Shown here piece after piece: positions 8,155 through 15,254 of a DNA stretch of 64,000 nt. Numbering within the stretch: position 1 is the first letter of the stretch; every line of letters starts with the position of its first letter. The translations under genes and the position numbers were made by a program. The stretch spans positions 6,386,001 through 6,450,000 of the forward strand of contig NZ_JADBGF010000001.1 in assembly GCF_014873495.1 (NCBI RefSeq), read 5' to 3'. Source of the stretch: Streptomyces stelliscabiei (GTDB lineage: Bacteria; Actinomycetota; Actinomycetes; Streptomycetales; Streptomycetaceae). The notes under the pieces were generated by a model. That model ran no database searches. It was given only the letters and a program-made list of their open reading frames with translations, and was not told the DNA's origin.

Positions 8155-8172
8155 TAGTACGTGTACATACTA
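8155..8172. promoter_or_regulatory. Candidate operator/promoter of the toxin-antitoxin operon
   Basis: Imperfect palindrome TAGTACGTGTACATACTA (14 of 18 positions symmetric), 15 bp upstream of the toxin start codon. On the minus strand it contains TAGTAT, which could be a -10 box, so an antitoxin bound here would block transcription. Symmetry is seen directly; function is inferred. Confidence 0.5.
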
Positions 8173-8533
8173 GTACTCTGGTGTACTGGCTGCCATCCGA
8201 CCCGACAGTCCGGCGCGGATCACCCGATGGAGTTGCCCCTGTCTCGCAGGCGGGCGCTCCCGCCCTGCCTCCAGTGCCACCCTCCTGGGCAACTCCTCCG
8301 CCGCACTCAGGGGTTGGTGTAACTGGCTCTGACTGTCCGTCGACTGCCTGGCATCGCCCGTACTCGCGGGCTGCCGCAGTCGGTTGCGGGCGGAGCGCTG
8401 GATCCCGCGCCCCCTGCCGGGCCTGCGTCTCGTCCCCGAGTCGGCCGTCGGCAACGCGAACGGAAGCCGGAACGGGGGCGATGAGGGGAACGGAACCCCG
8501 CAGACCGGCTGTCTCCCCCGCGAGGGCGACCGT

Positions 8534-8686
8534 ATGCTCGATGTCACCCTCAGCAAGGCGATGCTGCTCGCCAAAGACACGGGGATCGCGGACCCGACGA
8601 TCGTCGGCCGGCTGTCACGGCCGACGGTGATCGGGGGATGTGACTCCGCCCACACGGGGGAGTCGGCGGGTGCCCGGCCGAAGTAA
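8534..8686 (+). CDS. Short hypothetical protein (uncertain)
   Basis: A 50-codon frame with coding-like GC3, ATG preceded by GAGGGCGACC, and sequence MLDVTLSKAMLLAKDTG followed by IADPTIVGRLSRPTVIGG. I do not recognise the family. It may be the surviving end of a larger gene, because the region 8190-8790 otherwise shows no supported gene and adjoins the accessory segment. A small GACTCC/GGAGTC inverted repeat lies within its 3' end (about 8642-8663). Confidence 0.25.
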   Translation: MLDVTLSKAMLLAKDTGIADPTIVGRLSRPTVIGGCDSAHTGESAGARPK

Positions 8687-8791
8687 CGACTTCTCTCCGG
8701 GCCCTTCCCTCCTGCAATATGACGGACAGCCCATATTCAGCTATTCAGCCGTTCCAGCCGCTCAAGCAAACAACACGCAGGAGTCAGTACC

Positions 8792-9319
8792 GTGACCGAG
8801 CAGCCTCAGCAGCCCGCTCAGCCCCCGCAGCCGCCGCAGCCCGGATACGGGTACCCGGGCGCGGCCCCCGGCCAGCCGGGCGCCAACCCGTACGGGGCTC
8901 CGCAGGCCGGTGACCCGTACGGGGCTCCGCAGGGCGGCTACCAGCAGCCGGGTGCGGGCCAGCCCGGTTACGGCTACCCGCAGCAGGGCGGTTACCCCCA
9001 GCAGGGCGGCTACCCCCAGGGCGGTGGCTACCAGGTGCCTCCGACGCCGGGCGGCGCGTACACCGGTGACCCCAACGCCCCGTACGGCTACGACCCTTAC
9101 GGGCGCCCGTACTCCGACAAGTCGAAGATCGTCGCGGGCATCCTCTCGCTGTTCCTGGGTGCCTTCGGCGTAGGCCGCTTCTACATCGGTCATGTCGGCC
9201 TCGGCGTCGCGCAGCTCCTCACCTGCGGCGGCCTCGGCATCTGGTCGCTGGTCGACGGCATCATCCTGCTGACGAGCAGCAACACCACGGACTCCAACGG
9301 GCGTGTCCTGCGTGGCTGA
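8792..9319 (+). CDS. TM2-domain membrane protein with Pro/Gly/Tyr/Gln-rich N-terminus
   Basis: 175-aa protein. The first about 105 residues are a low-complexity cytosolic tail of PGYGYP and QQGGYP repeats; the rest is a TM2 domain: SDKSKIVAGILSLFLGAFGVGRFYIG, a GVAQLLTCGGLGIWSLVDGIILL second helix, and a short polar end. TM2 proteins are small membrane proteins of unknown mechanism. GTG start at 8792 follows GCAGGAGTCAGTACC. The downstream DUF2752 gene begins inside its 3' end, so the two are translationally coupled. A shorter paralogue lacking the repeat tail lies at 10044. Confidence 0.9.
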   Translation: MTEQPQQPAQPPQPPQPGYGYPGAAPGQPGANPYGAPQAGDPYGAPQGGYQQPGAGQPGYGYPQQGGYPQQGGYPQGGGYQVPPTPGGAYTGDPNAPYGYDPYGRPYSDKSKIVAGILSLFLGAFGVGRFYIGHVGLGVAQLLTCGGLGIWSLVDGIILLTSSNTTDSNGRVLRG

Positions 9320-9710
9320 GCGCGGCCTCACCACCCTCCGGCATCCGGCGGCGGCCCCCCTCGCGGTGGCCGCCGCCGGGCTGGGGGGCGCCGCGTACCT
9401 GTACGGCACCAACCCGCACGAGCCCGGTCATGTGCTGCCCCAGTGCCCGTTCCGCTTTGTCACCGGGCTTCTCTGCCCCGCCTGCGGCGGCACCCGCATG
9501 GTGTACGACCTGATGCACGGCCGCCTCGAAGCCGCCTGGCACGACAACCGGGTTCTGCTGCTCGCCGCGCCCTTCGCGCTCGTACTGCTCGGCCGCTGGG
9601 CCGTCGAGGGCCTGCGTGGCCGCCGCTGGCGCCCCGAACTCAGGCCCCGCACCCAGGCCTTGATCCTGGGCATCGCGGTGACGTGGACGATCGTCCGCAA
9701 CCTGCACTGA
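9303..9710 (+). CDS. DUF2752 membrane protein
   Basis: About 132-135 aa with a hydrophobic first segment, the family's LCPACGGTRMVYDLMHG motif (CPxCGxTR) and two further membrane segments. Function is unknown; actinobacterial members commonly sit beside TM2 genes, as here. Two in-frame GTG starts are possible (9303 and 9312); both overlap the end of the upstream TM2 gene, and the second gives a GTGGCTGA junction typical of coupling. The cysteine pair could bind metal or form a redox site, but this is speculation. Confidence 0.85.
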   Translation: MSCVAERGLTTLRHPAAAPLAVAAAGLGGAAYLYGTNPHEPGHVLPQCPFRFVTGLLCPACGGTRMVYDLMHGRLEAAWHDNRVLLLAAPFALVLLGRWAVEGLRGRRWRPELRPRTQALILGIAVTWTIVRNLH

Positions 9711-10043
9711 GCGGGACTGTGGGGGGTGCAGAACCCCATCGCCTTCCCCCTGTCGACCCCCGTAAATCCCTTACGCCCGCTTTATCTTGCCCAGTTGTAG
9801 CAAGTTGGCTGGAATCGGATCACGGAATCGGAACGATCGCCTGATTACCCTCCCCTCCGTCCCCTGAATCTCACTACGCTCAACGGCTACAGGGGGGATG
9901 ACGGGGGACTACGTCGTGCTCGATCGGTGGCCGGTATTTGCCGTGCCCGATCGCTGCCGGGCTTTGCCGCGCCTTCTCTCCTGGGCTCTCCCCGAAGCAA
10001 TCCGCTTCGGTTATTCAGTCCGGTACATCCAGGAGTTATTTCC
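9711..10043. other. Intergenic region with no recognised gene
   Basis: 333 bp between the DUF2752 gene and the second TM2 gene. Local AT-richer stretches (about 9770-9860) may hold the promoter for the TM2 gene, but I cannot define -35/-10 elements. The last 30 bp share a TTATTCAG-type leader with the region before the first TM2 gene (about 8735-8750). Confidence 0.4.
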
Positions 10044-10307
10044 ATGACCGTCCCCACCCCTGACGCTCCCTTCGGCCACGACCCGCAGGGGCGCCCCTAC
10101 TCCGACAAGTCGAAGATCGTCGCCGGCATTCTGCAGCTCTTCCTCGGCACGCTCGGCATCGGTCGCTTCTACGTCGGTTCCGTCGGCGTGGGCGTCGCCC
10201 AGCTCCTCACCTGCGGTGGTCTGGGCTTCTGGTCCCTGATCGACGGCATCCTGTTCCTCACGAGCAACGACCGCACCGACGCCCAGGGCCGTGTCCTGCG
10301 CGGCTGA
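10044..10307 (+). CDS. TM2-domain membrane protein, short form
   Basis: 87-aa paralogue of the 8792 gene. From RPYSDKSKIVAGIL to DAQGRVLRG it is nearly identical, but the long Pro/Gly/Tyr tail is absent and only about 15 residues precede the TM2 domain. ATG at 10044 follows AGGAG (10031-10035). Two transmembrane helices with a short turn are evident. It stands alone between its own promoter region and a large hairpin. The pair looks like a local duplication with loss or gain of the low-complexity tail. Confidence 0.88.
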   Translation: MTVPTPDAPFGHDPQGRPYSDKSKIVAGILQLFLGTLGIGRFYVGSVGVGVAQLLTCGGLGFWSLIDGILFLTSNDRTDAQGRVLRG

Positions 10308-10342
10308 TCGCGCTGCGGATCACCGCTCGGGTGATCGACCGA

Positions 10343-10397
10343 AGGGCCTCGTCCACCCCGGAGCTTCCCTCTGAGCTCCGCGCGGGGACGAGGCCCT
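10343..10397 (+). terminator. Large nested hairpin after the short TM2 gene
   Basis: Outer arms AGGGCCTCGTCC (10343-10354) and GGACGAGGCCCT (10386-10397) enclose an inner GGAGCT/AGCTCC stem. It lies 36 bp after the stop and is probably the transcription terminator of the TM2 gene. Confidence 0.6.
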
Positions 10398-10464
10398 CGT
10401 GCGTGGGGACGAAGCCCTGGTGGACGGGGCGTGCGTACGCCCGCGCGTGCGCCAAGTAGCGCAT

Positions 10465-10510
10465 GCATGACGGAGGGCCCGCAGGTGAACCTGCGGGCCC
10501 TCCGTCATGC
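10465..10510. terminator. Strong bidirectional terminator at the end of the sdh operon
   Basis: A perfect 21-bp stem with a 4-nt TGAA loop (arms 10465-10485 and 10490-10510), beginning 14 bp after the sdhB stop codon. It separates the convergent TM2 gene and sdh operon. Confidence 0.85.
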
Positions 10511-10524
10511 GCTGTGGCGGCGGA

Positions 10525-11304
10525 TCAGAAGCGGCGCGTGATGAGCGCCCGCTTCACCTCCTGGATCGCCTTGGTGACCTCGATACCGCGCGGGCAGGCG
10601 TCCGTGCAGTTGAACGTCGTACGGCAACGCCACACGCCGTCACGGTCGTTGAGGATCTCCAGCCGCTGCTCCCCGGCCTCGTCACGCGAGTCGAAGATGA
10701 ACCGGTGGGCGTTGACGATCGCGGCCGGACCGAAGTACTGGCCGTCGTTCCAGAACACCGGGCACGAGGACGTGCACGCGGCGCAGAGGATGCACTTCGT
10801 GGTGTCGTCGAAGCGCTCGCGGTCCTCGGCGGTCTGGAAACGCTCACGCGTCGGCTCGTTGGTGTCCTTCGTGATCAGGAAGGGCATCACGTCCCGGTAC
10901 GCCTGGAAGAACGGCTCCATGTCCACGACGAGGTCCTTGAGGACCGTGAGGCCCTTGATGGGCTCGACCGTGATCGGCTTCTCGGGGTTGATGTCCTTGA
11001 TCAGCGTCTTGCAGGCCAGACGGTTCTTGCCGTTGATCCGCATGGCGTCCGAACCGCAGATGCCGTGGGCGCAGGAGCGGCGGAAGGTCAGAGTGCCGTC
11101 CACATCCCACTTGATCTTGTGCAGACCGTCGAGGACGCGCTCCTTGGGGTCGATCTCCAGCTGGAAGTCCTGCCAGCTGGCCTCGGCCGAGACCTCGGAG
11201 TTGAAGCGACGGACACGGAAGGTGACCGTGATGTACGGGGAGTCGGCGAAACCGGGCTCGGGGCTGCCTGCCGCGTCCGCCTTGTCCAGGGTCGGGGTTG
11301 CCAT
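10525..11304 (-). CDS. sdhB: Succinate dehydrogenase iron-sulfur subunit
   Basis: 259-aa iron-sulfur subunit of complex II, carrying electrons from SdhA to the membrane quinone. The [2Fe-2S] ligands are in the CAHGICGSDAMRINGKNRLAC region; the [4Fe-4S] and [3Fe-4S] ligands are in CILCAACTSSCPVFW and CTDACPRGIEV. Last gene of sdhCDAB: its ATG overlaps the SdhA stop codon by one base (TGATG), and a strong hairpin follows. Length and motifs are those of a complete enzyme. Confidence 0.98.
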   Translation of the reverse strand: MATPTLDKADAAGSPEPGFADSPYITVTFRVRRFNSEVSAEASWQDFQLEIDPKERVLDGLHKIKWDVDGTLTFRRSCAHGICGSDAMRINGKNRLACKTLIKDINPEKPITVEPIKGLTVLKDLVVDMEPFFQAYRDVMPFLITKDTNEPTRERFQTAEDRERFDDTTKCILCAACTSSCPVFWNDGQYFGPAAIVNAHRFIFDSRDEAGEQRLEILNDRDGVWRCRTTFNCTDACPRGIEVTKAIQEVKRALITRRF

Positions 11305-13061
11305 CAGTACTTACGCTCCATCGGCTGGTAGCGGGTCTGGACGACCGGCTTGTAGTCGAGGCGGACGGTCTCGGAGCCGTCGTCGCCGACCTCGCGGTAC
11401 GCCATGGTGTGACGCATGAAGTTGACGTCGTCGCGGTTCGGGTAGTCCTCGCGGTAGTGACCGCCGCGGGACTCCTTGCGCGCGAGCGCCGACACGGCCA
11501 TGACCTCGGCCAGGTCGAGCAGGTTGCCCAGCTCGACGGCCTCCAGGAGGTCGGTGTTGAACCGGCGGCCCTTGTCCTGGATCGCCACGTTCTTGTAGCG
11601 GGCCCGCAGCTCGGCGATCTTCTCGACGGCCGTCTTGATCGTCTGCTCGGTGCGGAACACCATGACGTTGGCGTCCATGGTCTCCTGCAGCTCGCGCCGC
11701 AGCTCCGCCACGCGCTCGTTGCCCGTGGACGAGCGCAGCCGCTCGATCTGCTCGACGACCAGCGACTCCGGGTTCTCCGGCAGCTCGACGAAGTCGGCCG
11801 TCCGGGAGGCGTAGTCGGCGGCGGCGATGCCCGCCCGCTTGCCGAACACGTTGATGTCGAGCAGCGAGTTCGTGCCGAGGCGGTTGGCGCCGTGCACGGA
11901 GACGCAGGCGACCTCGCCGGCGGCGTACAGGCCCGGGACGACGGTGGTGTTGTCGATCAGGACCTCACCCTGGACGTTCGTCGGGATGCCGCCCATGGCG
12001 TAGTGCGCGGTCGGCTGGATCGGGATCGGGTCCGTGTAGGGCTCGATACCGAGGTACGTCCGCGCGAACTCGGTGATGTCCGGGAGCTTGGCGTCGAGCT
12101 GCTCCGGCGGGAGGTGCGTGAGGTCGAGGTAGACGTGGTCGCCCTCGGGACCGCAGCCGCGGCCCTCGCGGATCTCCGTGTAGATGGAGCGGGACACGAC
12201 GTCACGGGACGCGAGGTCCTTCATGACCGGCGCGTACTTCTCCATGAAGCGCTCGCCGTCCTTGTTGCGGAGGATGCCGCCCTCACCGCGGGCGCCCTCC
12301 GTCAGCAGGATGCCCATGCGCCAGATGCCGGTCGGGTGGAACTGGAAGAACTCCATGTCCTCCAGCGGCAGCCCGCGACGGTAGACGGCCGCCTGGCCGT
12401 CACCGGTCAGGGTGTGCGCGTTCGACGTCACCTTGAAGAACTTGCCGGTGCCGCCGGACGCGTAGATCACGGCCTTCGCCTGGAAGACGTGGATCTCACC
12501 GGTGGCGAGTTCGTACGCGACGACGCCGGCCGACTTCTTGACGCCGTCGACCTCGGTGATCAGCTGGTCCAGGACGTAGAACTCGTTGAAGAACTCCACG
12601 CCGTGCTTGACGCAGTTCTGGTACAGCGTCTGGAGGATCATGTGGCCGGTGCGGTCGGCCGCGTAGCAGGAGCGGCGGACCGGGGCCTCGCCGTGGTTCC
12701 GGCTGTGACCGCCGAAGCGGCGCTGGTCGATCGTGCCGTTCGGGGTGCGGTTGAACGGCAGGCCCATCTTCTCCAGGTCGAGGACGGAGTCGATGGCCTC
12801 CTTCGCCAGGATCTCGGCGGCGTCCTGGTCGACCAGGTAGTCACCGCCCTTGACCGTGTCGAAGGTGTGCCACTCCCAGTTGTCCTCCTCCACGTTGGCG
12901 AGCGCGGCGGCCATGCCGCCCTGCGCGGCGCCCGTGTGGGAGCGGGTGGGGTACAGCTTGGTCAGCACGGCGGTGCGGCTGCGCTGCGTCGACTCGATGG
13001 CCGCGCGCATACCGGCGCCGCCGGCGCCGACGATGACGGTGTCGTACTTGTGGATCTTCAT
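11304..13061 (-). CDS. sdhA: Succinate dehydrogenase flavoprotein subunit
   Basis: 585-aa catalytic subunit that oxidises succinate to fumarate in the TCA cycle. N-terminal dinucleotide fold (DTVIVGAGGAGMRAA), covalent-FAD histidine in TRSHTGAAQGG, active-site segments HPTGIW, EGARGEGG and HYAMGGI are all present. The start at 13061 (MKIHKYDTV) is preceded by GAGGCAACCGATC and fits the family length; the frame remains open further upstream but overlaps sdhD. It lies 23 bp after sdhD and is coupled to sdhB. Confidence 0.98.
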   Translation of the reverse strand: MKIHKYDTVIVGAGGAGMRAAIESTQRSRTAVLTKLYPTRSHTGAAQGGMAAALANVEEDNWEWHTFDTVKGGDYLVDQDAAEILAKEAIDSVLDLEKMGLPFNRTPNGTIDQRRFGGHSRNHGEAPVRRSCYAADRTGHMILQTLYQNCVKHGVEFFNEFYVLDQLITEVDGVKKSAGVVAYELATGEIHVFQAKAVIYASGGTGKFFKVTSNAHTLTGDGQAAVYRRGLPLEDMEFFQFHPTGIWRMGILLTEGARGEGGILRNKDGERFMEKYAPVMKDLASRDVVSRSIYTEIREGRGCGPEGDHVYLDLTHLPPEQLDAKLPDITEFARTYLGIEPYTDPIPIQPTAHYAMGGIPTNVQGEVLIDNTTVVPGLYAAGEVACVSVHGANRLGTNSLLDINVFGKRAGIAAADYASRTADFVELPENPESLVVEQIERLRSSTGNERVAELRRELQETMDANVMVFRTEQTIKTAVEKIAELRARYKNVAIQDKGRRFNTDLLEAVELGNLLDLAEVMAVSALARKESRGGHYREDYPNRDDVNFMRHTMAYREVGDDGSETVRLDYKPVVQTRYQPMERKY

Positions 13062-13084
13062 GATCGGTTGCCTCAGCCCCGTGC

Positions 13085-13576
13085 CTAGCGGATGTTCGGG
13101 TCGAAGGTGAAGATCACCAGCGTGCCCAGCAGGATGGTGAACACCGTGGCGGTGTAGAGCAGGCCCTTCAGCCACAGGCGGGTGTTCGGACGCTCCGCGT
13201 AGTCGTTGATGACCGTACGCAGGCCGTTCGCGCCGTGCAGCATCGCGAGCCACAGCATCAGCAGGTCCCAGGTCTGCCAGAACGGGGACGCCCAGCGGCC
13301 CGCGACGAACGCGAAGCCGATCTTGGAGACGCCGCCGTCGAGGACGAGCTGGATGATCAGGTGGCCGATGACCAGGACGACCAGGACGATGCCGGACAGG
13401 CGCATGAACAGCCATGCGGCCATCTCGAAGTTGCCGCGGGTCGACTTCGGGGTCTTCTTGGTGCGCTTGCGGGGCGGCTCGATGAAGGGGGCCGGGTTGT
13501 CGGGGCTGTAGCCCGACAGCTCTCCGGCGCCCTCGACGGGGCCGATGCCGGACGCGGTGGTTTCAGTGGCGGACAT
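13085..13576 (-). CDS. sdhD: Succinate dehydrogenase membrane anchor subunit
   Basis: 163-aa membrane protein with an approximately 50-residue polar N-terminus and three membrane helices (FMRLSGIVLVVLVIGHLIIQ; LLMLWLAMLHGANGLRTVI; LLYTATVFTILLGTLVIF). The conserved HGANGLRTVINDY segment and the histidine in VIGHLII are the expected quinone/haem-contact region of SdhD-type anchors. It starts 5 bp after the SdhC stop with GGGAGCTGAGG upstream. Together with SdhC it docks SdhAB to the membrane. Confidence 0.93.
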   Translation of the reverse strand: MSATETTASGIGPVEGAGELSGYSPDNPAPFIEPPRKRTKKTPKSTRGNFEMAAWLFMRLSGIVLVVLVIGHLIIQLVLDGGVSKIGFAFVAGRWASPFWQTWDLLMLWLAMLHGANGLRTVINDYAERPNTRLWLKGLLYTATVFTILLGTLVIFTFDPNIR

Positions 13577-13581
13577 CTGCC

Positions 13582-13962
13582 TCAGCTCCCGAAGACTTCA
13601 CGGACGGCGTGGCCGAGGACGGGGTACAGGGCCCCGATCATCAGCACGAGCCAGATGCCGACGACGGACCACAGCATCGTCTTCTGGTGACGGGGGCCGT
13701 TGGACCAGAAGTCGACGGCGATGACCCGAAGACCGTTGAGCGCGTGGAAGAGGATGGCGGCGACGAGGCCGTACTCCAGCAGCGCGACGATCGGCGTCTT
13801 GTACGTGGCCACGACCTTGTCGTACGCGTCGGGGGAGACACGGACGAGAGCGGTGTCCAGCACGTGTACGAACAGGAAGAAGAAGATGAGGACGCCGGTG
13901 ACTCGATGAGCCACCCAGGACCACATTCCTTCCCGGCCGCGGTACAGCGTTCCAGCCGGCAC
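13582..13962 (-). CDS. sdhC: Succinate dehydrogenase cytochrome b556 subunit
   Basis: 126-aa membrane anchor with three helices. The signature SWVAHRVTGVLIFFFLFVHVLD holds the conserved SxHRxTG motif and a haem-ligand candidate His; a second motif is LFHALNGLRVI. The GTG start at 13962 (VPAGTLYRGREGMW) is chosen because GGAGGG lies 7 bp upstream; an alternative GTG/ATG-type start at 14037 would add 25 poorly conserved residues. First gene of the sdhCDAB operon, so its promoter must lie in 13963-14190. Confidence 0.93.
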   Translation of the reverse strand: MPAGTLYRGREGMWSWVAHRVTGVLIFFFLFVHVLDTALVRVSPDAYDKVVATYKTPIVALLEYGLVAAILFHALNGLRVIAVDFWSNGPRHQKTMLWSVVGIWLVLMIGALYPVLGHAVREVFGS

Positions 13963-14189
13963 GGAAGAACCCTCCGGGAGCGGGGATTGGGGCCGGCCGG
14001 CTTGCTTGTCGGTCTGACCCGGCCGGGTACGGTCCACCGGCCCCGGCCATGGTAGCGACGTCGTTGCACTTGGCTTAAGCCGGGAGGGTTGGTGTGATCA
14101 AACTGGCATACAAAGGTGCACGTAAGGGTGAGTAGCGGGCGGCATCCGGGGTGGGGGTGCTGACGGGGTGCCGGGTGCGGGTTCGGTGG
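13963..14189. other. Leader/promoter region of the sdh operon
   Basis: No gene is supported. On the minus strand TTGATC (about 14094-14099) and TTAAGC (about 14071-14076) are spaced 17 bp apart and could be a sigma-HrdB-type promoter. It is the only reasonable pair I see; evidence is weak. Confidence 0.3.
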
Positions 14190-14424
14190 GGGCTGGTCGC
14201 GCAGTTCCCCGCGCCCCTGAAACGATCCCGCCGTCACGGCGGCCCCGAGGCGCTGCGGAGTTCCACGCGTCCTCGAAAAGATCGCGCAGTTCCCCGCGCC
14301 CCCAAGAGGTTGCGCCGCTCCCTGCCGCCCGAGGGCGCTGCGCGGTTTCCCCGCGCCCCGCTCCTGCGAAGGGCGCGCGGTTCCCCGAGCCCTAGAAGAT
14401 CGCGCGGTTCCCCGCGCCCCTGGT
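14190..14424. repeat. Cluster of five GC-rich dispersed repeats
   Basis: Five partial or complete copies of a motif built on CGCGC(A/G)GTTCCCCGCGCCCC occur at about 14197-14216, 14282-14302, 14337-14358, 14372-14390 and 14400-14421, separated by diverged spacers. Related copies are at 44180-44236 and 55396-55440 in the other orientation. Similar elements are widespread between Streptomyces genes; their role is unknown. The last copies lie inside the 3' end of the next gene. Confidence 0.75.
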
Positions 14425-15021
14425 GAGGTGGCTGGTCAGGCGTTCTCGTGCCAGGCGGCGTAGTTCCTCGGCCACCACCACGCGCTCCTCCTCCGGGTCG
14501 TTCGAGAGGCGGGAGCGGATGCCCTCCAGGGTCCGGTCGAGGAGTTCGTCGGGACGGGTGGTGGTCCCGGAGATCACGAAGACGTGGCCGAAGCGGGCCT
14601 CGTAGGCGGCGTGGGCGGCGTTCAGGGCGGTGTGGGCCACGCCGTAGGTGTCGTCGGGGAGGGGCGGGAGGGTCTCGCCGGCCAGCGCTTCCGCGAGGTC
14701 GGCCGCCGTGAGGTCGTACGCCGCCTCGTCCGACGCGGCGAGCAGGGCGTCGAGGTCGGGGTAGGGGCGGTGGTCGGTGAGGCGGTGGGCCCAGCGGAGG
14801 CTGCGCAGGCAGGTGAGGAGGATCTGGCGGGCGCTGTCGGCGGGGGCGTGGTTGAACCGCTCCAGGGCCGACGGGCCGGGGGTGCGGACCTGCTCCGGTA
14901 TGGCGACCTGGCCGGGGAGGCGGGGGAGACGGTGCGGAGGCAGCGTGGTTCCTCGGCGGTGCGTAGGGGTCGGCAGGGCAGGTTGTGCGAAAGGTGCCAC
15001 CACGTTATCGAGGCGGGTCAT
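14392..15021 (-). CDS. OHCU-decarboxylase-like protein, catalytic motif not seen
   Basis: 209-aa protein. The second half has the architecture of 2-oxo-4-hydroxy-4-carboxy-5-ureidoimidazoline decarboxylase (ureide/urate catabolism): CLRSLRWAHRL near the start, then AAHAAYEARFGHVFVIS and the closing RSRLSNDPEEERVVVAEELRRLARERL. The family's catalytic HPRIG block and following SxxEQ are not found; the corresponding place reads LAEALAGETLPPL. No other urate gene is adjacent, so the enzyme function is doubtful. The N-terminal about 50 residues are proline-rich. The last residues (LTRGAGNRAIF) and the stop codon are encoded by a copy of the dispersed GC-rich repeat. Start at 15021 has a weak ribosome-binding site. 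Confidence 0.7.
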   Translation of the reverse strand: MTRLDNVVAPFAQPALPTPTHRRGTTLPPHRLPRLPGQVAIPEQVRTPGPSALERFNHAPADSARQILLTCLRSLRWAHRLTDHRPYPDLDALLAASDEAAYDLTAADLAEALAGETLPPLPDDTYGVAHTALNAAHAAYEARFGHVFVISGTTTRPDELLDRTLEGIRSRLSNDPEEERVVVAEELRRLARERLTSHLTRGAGNRAIF

Positions 15022-15254
15022 GGGCTGTCCGTTCGATGCCCGAAATTCACCCGAACGGGAGAGTTTCGGAACCTGTGGTGGACTGATGGGACGGTGGAAC
15101 GTCGTAGGTTCGAGAAGGGGCTCGGAAGAGAGCCGGGCGTGTCGAGAGAGCCGAGAGAGCCGGGACAGGACCGGGAGAAGGCCGGGGGAAGGTGCGGGCG
15201 AGAGGTGCGTGAGTTGTCGTGGATGCTGACCGGGATCGGGACCGAGGGCGCGTC

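Noticed and set aside
8170..8655. 161-codon minus-strand frame upstream of the toxin-antitoxin operon
   Set aside because: No ribosome-binding site or recognisable domain, and it overlaps the operator region; codon pattern is not convincing.
11298..13088. 596-codon plus-strand frame opposite sdhA
   Set aside because: sdhA is unambiguous; the antisense product is a Val/Asp/Leu/Arg-rich artefact of GC3 bias.
15022..15254. DasR-type (ACTGGTCTAGACCAGT-like) operator before the hexosaminidase
   Set aside because: Only scattered TGGT/ACC fragments are present; no palindrome resembling the consensus.
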